From positions 1 to 64,000 of the forward strand of contig JAQGLT010000054.1 in assembly GCA_028292745.1 (NCBI GenBank): a stretch of DNA of 64,000 nt, written 5' to 3'. The position numbers and the translations under genes were made by a program. A model generated the notes under the pieces. It was not told the origin of the DNA, searched no databases, and saw only the letters and a list, made by a program, of their open reading frames with translations. Below, in pieces: positions 15,162 to 23,781 of this stretch. Numbering within the stretch: the first letter of the stretch is position 1; each line of letters opens with the position of its first letter. Source of the stretch: Polaromonas sp. Its GTDB lineage: Bacteria; Pseudomonadota; Gammaproteobacteria; Burkholderiales; Burkholderiaceae_C.

Positions 15162-15196
15162 AAAGGCCGCTAGGGATATGTCCTTAGCGGCCTTTG
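15162..15196 (-). terminator. Hairpin terminator downstream of tRNA-Met
   Basis: The stem AAAGGCCGCTA / TAGCGGCCTTT encloses a short loop and is followed on the minus strand by a T-rich end (CCTTTTTC). It starts about 8 bases beyond the tRNA 3' end, so it probably ends the tRNA transcript. Confidence 0.8.
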
Positions 15197-15203
15197 TCTG
15201 AAG

Positions 15204-15280
15204 TGGTGGTGATAGGTGGATTTGAACCACCGACATCAGCATTATGAATGCTGCGCTCTAACCAACTGAGCTATATCACC
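15204..15280 (-). tRNA. tRNA-Met (CAT)
   Basis: The minus strand folds as a standard 77-base tRNA with acceptor stem GGTGATA/TATCACC, D-arm AGCTCAGTTGGTTAGAGC, anticodon loop TTCATAA (anticodon CAT), T-arm GGTGGTTCAAATCCACC and an encoded CCA end. The sequence resembles elongator tRNA-Met of related bacteria. The CAT anticodon alone would also fit tRNA-Ile2, but the body looks like Met. Confidence 0.9.
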
Positions 15281-15291
15281 ATGCGACCGAA

Positions 15292-15320
15292 ATTATAGCG
15301 ATTTATCGGGCCAGTTTCAG
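15292..15320 (-). promoter_or_regulatory. Sigma-70-type promoter of tRNA-Met
   Basis: On the minus strand a perfect -10 box TATAAT (15292-15297) is preceded at 17 bases by CTGAAA (15315-15320), four of six matches to TTGACA. The tRNA begins 11 bases after the -10 box. The -35 box touches the 3' end of the enoyl-CoA hydratase gene. Confidence 0.55.
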
Positions 15321-16105
15321 CGATTCGTGAATGCCGGCTTGCGTTTGTTGACGAAGGCGTCCATGCCTTCCTTCTGGTCCTCGGTGGCAAACAGCGCATG
15401 GAACAGGCGCCACTCGAACATCACGCCATCGCTCAGGCCGCTTTCAAATGCCCGGTTGACCGCTTCCTTGGCCGCAAAAACACTGGGCTGGCCGTAGCTG
15501 CAGATCATCAAGGCCGCGCCCAGCGCTTCGTCCATCAGCTTGTCGAGCGGCACCACGCGGCTGACCAGGCCGGCGCGTTCCGCCTCTGGCGCGTCCATCA
15601 TGCGACCGGTCAGCGCCATGTCCATGGCCTTGGCCTTGCCGACTGCGCGGGGCAGCCGCTGTGTGCCGCCGGCGCCCGGGATGATGCCCAGCTTGATCTC
15701 GGGCTGGCCGAATTTGGCGTTGTCGGCGGCGATGATGAAGTCGCACATCATCGCCAGCTCGCAGCCGCCGCCCAGCGCAAAGCCGCTGACGGCCGCGATC
15801 ACCGGCTTGCGGATGCTGCGGATCTGCTCCCAGTTGCGGGTGATGTAGTCGTTGTTATAGACATCGGCAAAGCTGTAGGTCGCCATGGCGCCGATGTCGG
15901 CGCCGGCGGCGAAGGCCTTTTCGCTGCCGGTCAGAATGATGCAGCCGATGCTGTCATCGGCGTCAAATGCTTTCAGCGCACTGCCCAGCTCGTCCATCAA
16001 CGCGTTGTTGAGGGCATTGAGCTGCTTGGGACGGTTCAGGGTCACGATGCCCACCTTGCGCGAATCCGGGCCCTGGGTCGAGGTCACAATCATTTCATAG
16101 GTCAT
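15317..16105 (-). CDS. Enoyl-CoA hydratase
   Basis: This 262-residue crotonase-family enzyme should hydrate trans-2-enoyl-CoA to 3-hydroxyacyl-CoA in fatty-acid or phenylacetate-type beta-oxidation. The oxyanion-hole strings are present ([21 protein letters not shown]), as are both catalytic glutamates expected of hydratases, in GGGCELAM and in [15 protein letters not shown]. Length and end ([12 protein letters not shown]) are typical. It stands alone between tRNA-Met and an M61 peptidase gene, so the substrate range cannot be told. Confidence 0.93.
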   Translation of the reverse strand: MTYEMIVTSTQGPDSRKVGIVTLNRPKQLNALNNALMDELGSALKAFDADDSIGCIILTGSEKAFAAGADIGAMATYSFADVYNNDYITRNWEQIRSIRKPVIAAVSGFALGGGCELAMMCDFIIAADNAKFGQPEIKLGIIPGAGGTQRLPRAVGKAKAMDMALTGRMMDAPEAERAGLVSRVVPLDKLMDEALGAALMICSYGQPSVFAAKEAVNRAFESGLSDGVMFEWRLFHALFATEDQKEGMDAFVNKRKPAFTNR

Positions 16106-16252
16106 GGCGCGGTCCTTTTAGAAGCCCTGAATCATGCCACGTTCCAGTGAAAACCCGCGCTTTGCGCTGCGTGGCGAAGGGCATTGAACGGTGGGCCCAA
16201 ACCCCGAAACCGGCCTGCGGCCTTCAAGGGCGAGTCGCCGTTTCGCGCAGGC

Positions 16253-18064
16253 TTACGGCTGCGGCGCCAGCCATTCATTCACCCGCAGTTCGTTCTTGAC
16301 CGCCAGGCGCCAGGTGGTTTGCGCGGGCGGCAAGGTCAGCGCAAGCCGCATCAGGCGCTTGTCGCGCGCGACCAGGGCCGTCACTTTTTTCTCACTGCCT
16401 GCATAAAGGGGCAGCTCGTCGAGCTTGTTGAGCCGCCAGCCGGCGTCGGCAGGAAAAGCGCGCCTGGCCGGCATGCCGCCTGACTCCAGTCCCAGCCATT
16501 CATCGCCCGCCGCAAAGCCTGCCTGTTCTGCGGCGCCGCCGCGCAGCACGGTTTTGATCTGGATGCCCTGGCCTTCAGTCACCCGCAGGCCCAGCTGTTG
16601 CGCCAGCTGGGCCGGCTCTTCCAGCACGGCCACGCCGTGCTGCTGCAGCAATTCCCTGAGCGGCAGTTCCTCCCGGCCATGCACCCAGGCGGCCAGTTCC
16701 GGGGCAAACGAGCGCAGGCCCGCTGTGCCGAGCACGGCGGCCAGATCGGCCTCGCGCATCGGGCCGGCCTTGCAGCGGCGCCACAGCGCGCGCATCACAT
16801 CGTCCAGCGTGGCCCCGTGCGTGGTGCGGCCCTCGGCACGCAGCGTCAGGTCCAGGCACAGCGCCACCAGCGCCCCCTTGGCGTAGTAGCTGATGGTGGC
16901 GTTGGGCGTATTTGCGTCCGGGCGGTAGTACTTGCCCCAGGCGTCAAAACTGGCCTCGGCGACGGACTGCACCAGCCGGCCCGGCGCCTGAAGGACCTGG
17001 TTGATGGTGCTGGTGAGCAGCTTGAGGTAGCCGGCGTTGTCCAGCAGCCCGGCCCGGCGCAGCAGCAGATCGTCGTAATAGCTGGTGAAGCCTTCAAAAA
17101 ACCACAGCAGCTCGGTGTAGTTCTCACGGTCGTAGCGCAAGCGTTCGAATTCGGCCGGCCGCAGGCGCTTGACGTTCCAGGTGTGGAAGTACTCGTGGCT
17201 GATGAGCCCGCGCAGCGTGGTGTAGCCGTCGGAGGTTTTGGCGTCGTCCAGGCGCGGCAGGTCTTTGCGGGTGCAGATCAGCGCGGTGGAGTTGCGGTGC
17301 TCCAGGCCGCCGTAGCCGTCGTCGACGGCATTGAGCATGAACAGGTAGCCGGCGTAGGGCGGTTTTTTATTGCCGTGCCAAAAACGGATCTCGGTCTCGC
17401 AGATCTTTTGCGTATCGGCCAGCAGCCGGGCCCCGTCGAAAGTCGCGGCAGCGCCTGCCACGACAAACCGGTGCGGCACGCCCCGCGCTGTGAAACTGCC
17501 GCTCCAAAACGGCCCCATTTCCACTGGACAGTCAACCAGCTCGTCGTAGTCGGCCGCCTGGTAACGGCCAAAACCCTGGCGGTCGATTTTCTGGGGCGTC
17601 AGGCCGGTGGCCACCGACCAGCCGGTCACGGCGCTGGAAACGGGCACCTCCAGCACATGCGGAAGGGCTTCCTGGCCTTCGACCTTCAGGCACAGGCTGG
17701 TGCCGTTGAAAAAACCACGGGTTGCATCCAGCCAGGCGGTGCGCACCGAATTGTCGTGGGCATACACCTCGTAGCTCAGCACCAGCGCGCTGGCCGGCGA
17801 GCAGGCAATCCGCCAGCTGCATTTGTCAATCTGCTCCACGGCAGGCAAATCGGGGCTGCCGGCCTGGCGTGCCTGCAGACCCTGCAGGTTTTTAGCGAAC
17901 TCGCGCACCAGGTAGCTGCCAGGTATCCATACGGGCAATGCCACCTGCTGCAGCGCCTCGGGTTGGGCGATGGTCAGCGTGACGCGAAACAGGTGGGCAT
18001 GCAGATGGCCAATCTCGACAAGGTAGTGAAGCGGCACAGGGTGTTTTCGGGTCGAGGTGGCCAT
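16253..18064 (-). CDS. M61-family glycyl aminopeptidase-like protein with PDZ domain
   Basis: The 603-residue product has the M61 N-terminal beta domain (HYLVEIGHLHAHLFRVTLTI, WIPGSYLVREFAKN), a catalytic domain with the zinc motif HEYFHTWN (about 285) and downstream Glu in LLWFFEGFTSYYDDLLLRRAG, and a C-terminal PDZ region (about 500-570). No signal peptide is visible, so it is likely cytoplasmic. The family prefers N-terminal Gly or Ala where tested; the biological substrate here is unknown. Confidence 0.9.
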   Translation of the reverse strand: MATSTRKHPVPLHYLVEIGHLHAHLFRVTLTIAQPEALQQVALPVWIPGSYLVREFAKNLQGLQARQAGSPDLPAVEQIDKCSWRIACSPASALVLSYEVYAHDNSVRTAWLDATRGFFNGTSLCLKVEGQEALPHVLEVPVSSAVTGWSVATGLTPQKIDRQGFGRYQAADYDELVDCPVEMGPFWSGSFTARGVPHRFVVAGAAATFDGARLLADTQKICETEIRFWHGNKKPPYAGYLFMLNAVDDGYGGLEHRNSTALICTRKDLPRLDDAKTSDGYTTLRGLISHEYFHTWNVKRLRPAEFERLRYDRENYTELLWFFEGFTSYYDDLLLRRAGLLDNAGYLKLLTSTINQVLQAPGRLVQSVAEASFDAWGKYYRPDANTPNATISYYAKGALVALCLDLTLRAEGRTTHGATLDDVMRALWRRCKAGPMREADLAAVLGTAGLRSFAPELAAWVHGREELPLRELLQQHGVAVLEEPAQLAQQLGLRVTEGQGIQIKTVLRGGAAEQAGFAAGDEWLGLESGGMPARRAFPADAGWRLNKLDELPLYAGSEKKVTALVARDKRLMRLALTLPPAQTTWRLAVKNELRVNEWLAPQP

Positions 18065-18113
18065 CTGGGAAAAGTGAAGGGGTTGGCTGGTCTGCGAAAG
18101 GAAATGAATGTTT

Positions 18114-18159
18114 GCTATTAAAAAATGAGCTGTTCAGGCACGCCCCGCTTGCGGAAAAG
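18114..18159 (-). repeat. Interspersed GCTAT/ATAGC repeat, decayed copy 3
   Basis: The plus strand reads GCTATTAAAAAATGAGC, then a spacer with GCGC-like elements. It fits the family plan in minus orientation but the palindrome is degraded. It lies between the M61 peptidase gene and dsbC. Confidence 0.45.
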
Positions 18160-18205
18160 CCATTATTTGCTAATAAACGACGGCGCCGGGCGGGTGCGCA
18201 CGGGA

Positions 18206-18943
18206 TTACTGGCCCTTGACGCTGGCCAGCGTTTTTTCGAGCTGGTCCGCACCAATGGCGCCGGGTACGCGCGAACCATCGGCGAAGAATATGGTCGGCG
18301 TGCCGGTGATTTTGTATTTCTTGCTGAACGCCAGGTTGCGATCCAGCGCGGCCGTGTCGCAACTCGCGCTGGCGGCCGGCTGGTCGCGCACCATCCAGTC
18401 GAGCCAGGCCTTGTTTCTGTCCTTGGCACACCAGATGTTTTTCGACTTTTCCACAGAGTCCGCGCTCAGGATGGGAACCAGGAAGGTGTGTATCGTCACA
18501 TCGTTCACCTTTTGCAGATCGCGCTCAAAGCGCTTGCAGTAGCCGCAGTTGGGATCCTCAAACACCGCCATCTTGCGCTTGCCGTTGCCGCGCACCTGGG
18601 TAAACGCATCTTTCAGGGGCAGGGCGGCGAAGTCGATGGCGCTGAGCTTTTCCACCCGCTCCTCGGTCAGGTTGCGCTTGGCACGGGTGTCGATCAGGTT
18701 ACCCTGCAACAGAAAATTGCCTTCGGCATCGGTGTAGAAAATATCGCTGTCGTTGACGCGGAGTTCATACAGCCCATTCATCGGGGTCTTGCTGACCTCG
18801 TCGATCTTAGGAAACCCCGCCAGCCGTTCGGCCAGGTTCTTGCGAATCACCGCCTCCTGCGCAAAAGCACTGCCCAGGCTGCAGGCCAGCAGGCCGGCAA
18901 GCCCGGCGATCCGGAGGCCGGCGGTCAATGGATGGGGTTTCAT
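18206..18943 (-). CDS. dsbC: Thiol:disulfide interchange protein DsbC
   Basis: DsbC isomerises wrong disulfides in periplasmic proteins and is kept reduced by DsbD. The ATG at 18943 behind AGGA gives a signal peptide (LAGLLACSLGSAFAQ). The mature protein has the N-terminal dimerisation domain (GLYELRVNDSDIFYTDAEGN) and a thioredoxin fold with the active site CGYC in FEDPNCGYCKRF, a second Cys pair later in the chain, and the cis-Pro loop TGTPTIFF. Length is family-typical. The gene follows a UbiH-type hydroxylase gene on the same strand. Confidence 0.95.
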   Translation of the reverse strand: MKPHPLTAGLRIAGLAGLLACSLGSAFAQEAVIRKNLAERLAGFPKIDEVSKTPMNGLYELRVNDSDIFYTDAEGNFLLQGNLIDTRAKRNLTEERVEKLSAIDFAALPLKDAFTQVRGNGKRKMAVFEDPNCGYCKRFERDLQKVNDVTIHTFLVPILSADSVEKSKNIWCAKDRNKAWLDWMVRDQPAASASCDTAALDRNLAFSKKYKITGTPTIFFADGSRVPGAIGADQLEKTLASVKGQ

Positions 18944-18982
18944 GGTGTTCCTGACTTTCAATCTATTTCCGATAATTCCAAT

Positions 18983-20080
18983 TTACAGCCCGGCGGCCCG
19001 ACGCGCGACCCAGCGCTTGAGCAGGTTGCTCTGCGCAAACCCCTTCATGCCCCAGTTGCGCAGCATCTGCCAGCGGTCGTCCGTCTGTGCGAACAGGCCA
19101 TGCAGCCCGTCGGTCACCGTGCCCATGGCGGCCACATCGGCCTTGCGCGCCCGCTCGTAGCGGCGCAGCAGTTTTTCATCGCCCAGTGCGCGCCAGTATT
19201 CTCGCTTGCCCAGCACCTCTGCCAGGCAGGCCGCATCGGCCAGGCCCAGGTTCAGCCCTTGGCCCGACAGCGGATGGACGGTGTGCGCCGCATCGCCCGC
19301 CAGCGCCCAGCCGGTGCCGACCCAATGATTGGCGCTGGACAGCGCCAGCGGCCAGCTGGCGCGCTCGCTGGTCAACCGCAGCGTGCCCGCCTCCAGGCCG
19401 CAAACGGCCTGCAGCGCGGCACAGAAGTCTTCGGCCGGCAGCTGCTCCAGTGCTTGCGCACGTTCCAGCAGGACTGACCACACCAGTGCCAAAGAGTTCC
19501 CGCCGGCGCCGCCCAGCGGCAGGAGCGCCAGGATGTCGCCATTGGCAAACCACTGGCGCGCCACGCCCTGATGGGACAGGCCGGCCTCCAGCCGGGCGGC
19601 AATGGCTTTTTGGGGATACGGCTTGACGGTCCACTGCACGCCGAATTCATCGCGGCTGCTGCTTTTATTGCCTTCGCAAATCACCGTCAGCGCGGCCTTG
19701 ACCGGCGCCTCCACCAGGTCGATCTGCGGCTGGTAGCGCACCGCCTGAATCAGCTGCTGCGCCAATGCAGGCACATCCACGATCCAGGCCAGCGCGTCCT
19801 GCGCCAGGCTGTCGGCGGTGAAATCGATTCGGCCACCGTGGTCGCCCCAGACCCGCATTTCTTGCACCGGCGTGGCAAAGGGCGCCTCGGGCCAGACGCG
19901 CAGGGTGTCCAGAACATGGCGGGAGGCGCTGTTCAAGGCATAAGCCCGCACATCGTTGGCAGGGGAGCCGGAGGGCAGGGCGACCAGCGCCACGCGCAGC
20001 CGTTCGCGCGCCAGGAGGAGGGCCAAGGCGCGGCCGACCACGCCGTCGCCGCGAATACAGACATCAAAGGTTTTGGGCAT
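18983..20080 (-). CDS. UbiH/UbiF/VisC-family FAD-dependent hydroxylase
   Basis: The start at 20080 (MPKTFDVCIRGDGVVGRALA) puts the FAD-binding fold at the N-terminus; the longer frame adds 59 improbable residues. The 365-residue enzyme has the dinucleotide motif (GDGVVG), the second FAD motif GWALAGDAAHTVHPLSGQGL and the family end. Such enzymes hydroxylate the ubiquinone precursor ring. Which ring position this one modifies cannot be read from sequence. It is head-to-head with the MOSC gene and upstream of dsbC. Confidence 0.85.
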   Translation of the reverse strand: MPKTFDVCIRGDGVVGRALALLLARERLRVALVALPSGSPANDVRAYALNSASRHVLDTLRVWPEAPFATPVQEMRVWGDHGGRIDFTADSLAQDALAWIVDVPALAQQLIQAVRYQPQIDLVEAPVKAALTVICEGNKSSSRDEFGVQWTVKPYPQKAIAARLEAGLSHQGVARQWFANGDILALLPLGGAGGNSLALVWSVLLERAQALEQLPAEDFCAALQAVCGLEAGTLRLTSERASWPLALSSANHWVGTGWALAGDAAHTVHPLSGQGLNLGLADAACLAEVLGKREYWRALGDEKLLRRYERARKADVAAMGTVTDGLHGLFAQTDDRWQMLRNWGMKGFAQSNLLKRWVARRAAGL

Positions 20081-20174
20081 GGCGCATTTTAGGAGTGAGT
20101 GCAAAATCAAAGGTTTTGGGTGGCCAACTGGCAAAGGCCAGCGCATTGCCCCGCGCCAACAAGGACCGGACAAC

Positions 20175-21107
20175 GTGACCGATTTATACAAGGACGCCCT
20201 GCCGGGCACGGCAAGCCCGCCCACGCCCGATGCGCCTGCCGACGTGGCGGCGGTCATTTCCCGTCTCTATGTGTACCCTGTCAAATCTTGTGCCGGGGTT
20301 CGGGTGGCGCAGGCGGTGTTGACGCAAACCGGCCTGGAATTCGACCGCGCCTGGATGGTGGTGGACGGCGGGGGCAACTTTTTGACGCAGCGCGAACTGC
20401 CGCGCCTGGCGCTCATCCAGCCGCAGCTCAAGCATTTCGAGATGGTGCTGCGCGCCCCCGGCATGCTGGCGCTGCATATCGCACTCGACCAGGTGCAGGC
20501 GCCGGCGCGGGTGCAGCTCTGGAACGACGAGGTGGCGGCTTACGACATGGGACCGGTCGCGGCCCAGTGGTTCAGCGACTTTCTGGGCCTTCCGGCGCGC
20601 CTGGTCCGCTTCGACCCTGAACACAAGCGCATCAGCAGCTTGCAATGGACAGACGGCATCGAGGCGCTCAATCAGTTCAATGACGGCTATCCGGTGCTGG
20701 TCATCAGCGAAGCGTCGCTCGACCAGCTCAATGAAAAGCTGGCGACACGGGGGCATCCCGCGGTCGGCATGGAGCGGTTTCGGCCGAACCTCGTGCTCGG
20801 GCATGCGGCCCAGGCGTTGGAACTCTCGCCGCACGATGAGGACCGGCTCGATTCGGTGCACATTGCCACCGGGCAGGGGCCTGTTTGCCTGAAGCCGGTC
20901 AAGCCCTGCCCGCGCTGCCCGATTCCCAATATCGACCCGGCAACCGCCGTCAGCACCACCGAGGTCGGCGATCTGCTGCAAAGCTACCGCCAGGATGCGC
21001 GGCTGAACGGCGCGGTGAGCTTCGGCATGAATGCCATCGTGCTGCAGGGCGTGGATCACCTGCTCCAGGTCGGCCAGCCGGTCGCGGCAAGCTACCATTT
21101 CGGGTGA
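20175..21107 (+). CDS. MOSC-domain protein (YcbX/mARC-like)
   Basis: The GTG at 20175 (VTDLYKDALPG) was chosen because AAGGA lies just upstream and the family start VYPVKSC follows; the longest frame runs through the divergent hydroxylase gene. The 310-residue product has the MOSC N-terminal beta barrel (LYVYPVKSCAGVRV, TQRELPRLALIQP) and the MOSC domain with the molybdenum-ligand Cys region KPVKPCPRCPIPNIDPAT. YcbX-type proteins reduce N-hydroxylated compounds. No ferredoxin domain is fused at the C-terminus, unlike E. coli YcbX, so a separate electron donor is needed. Confidence 0.85.
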   Translation: MTDLYKDALPGTASPPTPDAPADVAAVISRLYVYPVKSCAGVRVAQAVLTQTGLEFDRAWMVVDGGGNFLTQRELPRLALIQPQLKHFEMVLRAPGMLALHIALDQVQAPARVQLWNDEVAAYDMGPVAAQWFSDFLGLPARLVRFDPEHKRISSLQWTDGIEALNQFNDGYPVLVISEASLDQLNEKLATRGHPAVGMERFRPNLVLGHAAQALELSPHDEDRLDSVHIATGQGPVCLKPVKPCPRCPIPNIDPATAVSTTEVGDLLQSYRQDARLNGAVSFGMNAIVLQGVDHLLQVGQPVAASYHFG

Positions 21108-21155
21108 TTCCGCTTGCATCGAATACACTTCCATCCCTGTTTTTGAAGGTTTGTC

Positions 21156-22247
21156 ATGAGTTTGAAGTGCGGCATCGTTGGCTTGCCTAACGTCGGAAAA
21201 TCCACCCTGTTCAATGCGTTGACCAAAGCGGGCATCGCGGCGGAAAACTACCCCTTCTGCACCATCGAGCCCAATGTGGGCATTGTCGAAGTGCCCGATG
21301 CGCGGCTCGATGCCTTGGCGGCCATCGTCAATCCGCAAAAAATCCAACGGGCGATTGTCGAGTTCGTCGACATTGCCGGCCTGGTGGCCGGCGCCAGCAC
21401 CGGCGAGGGCCTGGGCAACAAGTTCCTGGCGCACATCCGCGAGACTGACGCCATCGTCAATGTGGTGCGCTGCTTCGAGGATGACAACGTGATCCACGTT
21501 GCCGGCAAGGTCGATCCGATTTCCGATATCGAGGTGATCCAGACCGAGCTTTGCCTGGCCGACCTGTTCGCGGTGGAGAAAGCCCAGCACCGGGTAACCA
21601 AGCTGGCCCGCTCGGGCGACAAGGAAGCGGCCAAGCTGGTGGCCATCCTGGACAAATGCCAGGCCGCGCTCAACCAGGCCAGGCCGGTGCGCACCGTCGA
21701 GTTCAGCAAGGAAGAGCTGCCCCTGCTGCAGCAGTTTTTTCTGATCACCGCCAAACCCGCCATGTTCGTGGCCAACGTGGCGGAAGATGGTTTTGAAAAC
21801 AACCCCTTTCTCGACCGCCTGAAGGTGTTTGCCGACTCGCAAAATGCCCCGGTGGTGGCCATCAGCGCAAAAATGGAAGCCGAAATGGCCGAGATGAGCG
21901 ACGAAGACCGCCAGATGTTCCTCGAAGAGCTTGGCCAGACCGAACCCGGCCTGAACCGGCTGATTCGCGCGGCCTACAAGCTGCTCGGGCTGCAGACCTA
22001 TTTCACCGCCGGCGTCAAGGAAGTGCGCGCCTGGACCATCCATGTGGGCGACACCGGCCCGCAGGCGGCGGGTGTCATTCACACCGACTTTGAAAAAGGC
22101 TACATCCGCGCCCAGACCATTGCCTATGACGACTTCATCACCTTCAAGGGCGAGCAGGGCGCCAAGGACGCGGGCAAGATGCGCGCCGAAGGCAAGGACT
22201 ATGTGGTCAAGGATGGCGATGTGATGAATTTCCTGTTCAGCTCCTGA
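21156..22247 (+). CDS. ychF: Redox-regulated ATPase YchF
   Basis: YchF is an Obg-family P-loop protein that binds the ribosome and hydrolyses ATP. The 363-residue product has G1 GLPNVGKS (8-15), the switch string [13 protein letters not shown]3 [10 protein letters not shown], a helical insert and the C-terminal TGS domain ending [20 protein letters not shown]. It stands 48 bases after the MOSC gene on the same strand and starts at a conventional ATG. Confidence 0.97.
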   Translation: MSLKCGIVGLPNVGKSTLFNALTKAGIAAENYPFCTIEPNVGIVEVPDARLDALAAIVNPQKIQRAIVEFVDIAGLVAGASTGEGLGNKFLAHIRETDAIVNVVRCFEDDNVIHVAGKVDPISDIEVIQTELCLADLFAVEKAQHRVTKLARSGDKEAAKLVAILDKCQAALNQARPVRTVEFSKEELPLLQQFFLITAKPAMFVANVAEDGFENNPFLDRLKVFADSQNAPVVAISAKMEAEMAEMSDEDRQMFLEELGQTEPGLNRLIRAAYKLLGLQTYFTAGVKEVRAWTIHVGDTGPQAAGVIHTDFEKGYIRAQTIAYDDFITFKGEQGAKDAGKMRAEGKDYVVKDGDVMNFLFSS

Positions 22248-22307
22248 ATGAAAATTCAGGCCGCATGGTGCAAAAGGTGCCGAAAGGCCTGGTTTTTAAG
22301 CGTTTTA

Positions 22308-22357
22308 GGCCTCTTGCGCAGCACCCACCTACGCGGGTAGCTATTTATTTCATAGCA
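22308..22357 (+). repeat. Interspersed GCTAT/ATAGC intergenic repeat, copy 4
   Basis: The copy reads GGCCTCTTGCGC, a spacer, then GCTATTTATTTCATAGCA. It lies between ychF and the S4-domain gene and may form part of the leader of the latter. Confidence 0.75.
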
Positions 22358-22398
22358 TTCACCCGTATTTCAACCGGATTCTCCAGGACACCACGGAA

Positions 22399-23154
22399 AT
22401 GACTGAACCGGTACGACTTGCCAAACGCCTGGCTGACATGCTCGCCTGCTCGCGCCGCGAGGCCGAGCAGTACATCGAAGGCGGCTGGGTCACCGTTGAC
22501 GGCGTGGTGGTGGAGGAGCCGCAATTTCGGGTGCATGACCAGGCCGTCGTGCTGTCCCCGGATGCCAGCCTGCTGGCGCTCACACCGGTCACCCTGCTGC
22601 TGCACAAGCCTGCAGGCTACGAGGCCGCCGAGGCTGCCCCTGCCGGCAGCGGCGCCGCCGGCAAAACGGCCATCCAGTTGCTGGCGCTGGCAAATCGCTC
22701 GACTGCCGACCGCTCCGGCATTCGGCCGCTCAAAAAACACTTTTCCACCTCCGAGCTGGCAACGCCGCTAGCCACGCCTGCCAGTGGCCTGGTGGTGTTT
22801 ACCCAGGATTGGCGTGTGCTGCGCAAGCTGCGGGAAGACGCGCGCGTGCTGGAGCACGAGGTGGTCGTCGAGGTCAGCGGCGACCTCAAGCCCGGCGGCC
22901 TGGAGCGGCTGAACCGCATCGACCATGGCTTTACCTTCAAGGGCGCATTGTTGCCGCCCGCCAAGGTCAGCTGGCAAAGCGAGGCGCGCTTGCGTTTTGC
23001 CCTCAAGGGCGAGGTGCCGGGGCAGATCGCCTACATGTGCGAAAGCGTCGGGCTCAAGGTAGAGGCCATGAAGCGCCTGCGCGTTGGCCGCATTCCCTTG
23101 AGCCAGCTGCCGCTCGGGCAATGGCGGTATTTGATGCCCTACGAACGCTTTTAA
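22399..23154 (+). CDS. RsuA/RluF-family pseudouridine synthase-like protein lacking the catalytic Asp
   Basis: The 251-residue product has an N-terminal S4 RNA-binding domain (RLAKRLADMLACSRREAEQY), the LLLHKPAGY strand of RsuA-family synthases and the family end (VEAMKRLRVGRIPLSQLPLG, WRYL). The active-site motif, normally RLDxxTxGLLLxTxD, reads PLATPASGLVVFTQD, so the nucleophilic Asp is Ala125. If the alignment is right the protein cannot make pseudouridine by the known mechanism and may act as an RNA-binding protein. The reading frame is otherwise intact, which argues against a decaying gene. Confidence 0.8.
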   Translation: MTEPVRLAKRLADMLACSRREAEQYIEGGWVTVDGVVVEEPQFRVHDQAVVLSPDASLLALTPVTLLLHKPAGYEAAEAAPAGSGAAGKTAIQLLALANRSTADRSGIRPLKKHFSTSELATPLATPASGLVVFTQDWRVLRKLREDARVLEHEVVVEVSGDLKPGGLERLNRIDHGFTFKGALLPPAKVSWQSEARLRFALKGEVPGQIAYMCESVGLKVEAMKRLRVGRIPLSQLPLGQWRYLMPYERF

Positions 23155-23161
23155 GCGAGCG

Positions 23162-23644
23162 TTAAGCGCCGATCACGCCTGGAAATGCCCAGATCAGGCT
23201 GCCGGTCATCAAAAAGTAGCGCATGAATTTGCCAATGGCCATGTAGGCCAGGCAGGGCCAGAACGGAAACTTGAGCCAGCCCGCCACGGCGCAGAGCGGG
23301 TCGCCGACCACGGGCAGCCAGGCCAGCAGACAGGCCTTGGGGCCGAGCTTTTCCAGCCACCGCACGGCGCGCCCATGATGCGAGCCGTGGGGATACTTGT
23401 CCACCACCTTGTGCGCGCCATAGCCTATCCACCAGTCGAGCGCGCCGCCCAGCGTGTTGCCAGCGGTGGCCACCAGGACAGCCGGCCAGAACATGGCCGG
23501 ATTGAGCTTGACCAGGCCGAACACGACGGGTTCGGAGCCCAGCGGCAACAAGGTGGCCGAGATAAAAGACACGATGAAGACGGTGCTCAACCCGAATTCA
23601 GGCAGGGCAAGCAGTTCGATCAGGTGTTGCATCCAGGCTTCCAT
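23162..23644 (-). CDS. YqaA-like VTT-domain membrane protein
   Basis: The 160-residue product has several hydrophobic segments and the DedA/VTT-type strings SEPVVFGLV, GNTLGGALDWWIGY and CLLAWLPVVGDPLCAVAGW, matching the small YqaA subgroup. It should be an inner-membrane protein; a role in lipid or solute transport is only guessed at for the family. It converges on the S4-domain gene with seven bases between the stop codons and no visible terminator. Confidence 0.85.
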   Translation of the reverse strand: MEAWMQHLIELLALPEFGLSTVFIVSFISATLLPLGSEPVVFGLVKLNPAMFWPAVLVATAGNTLGGALDWWIGYGAHKVVDKYPHGSHHGRAVRWLEKLGPKACLLAWLPVVGDPLCAVAGWLKFPFWPCLAYMAIGKFMRYFLMTGSLIWAFPGVIGA

Positions 23645-23712
23645 AGGAAAGCGAGTATAGGGCTGGGCGATGCCTGGCTCGACGGCTGCATGCTGGCAGG
23701 GCAGGCCGCCAT

Positions 23713-23745
23713 ATTTCAGCTGCTGAAATTTTGGGCAGCTACAAT
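23713..23745 (+). promoter_or_regulatory. 17-base palindrome next to a -10-like box before dusB-fis
   Basis: The sequence ATTTCAGC-T-GCTGAAAT is a perfect inverted repeat (23713-23729), followed 10 bases later by TACAAT (23740-23745), a good -10 box 36 bases before the dusB start. The palindrome overlaps the expected -35 position, so it could be an operator controlling dusB-fis-purH. Confidence 0.4.
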
Positions 23746-23781
23746 TGTGCCTCCTTTTTCAGCAATCCCACTTCTACCCTC

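Larger units (their letters stand above)
14228..15203. other. Decayed mobile-element region beside tRNA-Met
   Basis: About 980 bases with no intact gene. From left to right it holds an IS3-type end, the 3' part of an IS3-family transposase, the 3' part of an IS30-family transposase, an integrase stub, several GGGGAACA-type sites and a terminator. All coding scraps are on the minus strand. Confidence 0.75.

Noticed and set aside
20184..22082. Minus-strand 632-codon frame opposite the MOSC and ychF genes
   Set aside because: Both opposite-strand genes carry clear family motifs; this frame has none and reflects high G+C at third positions.
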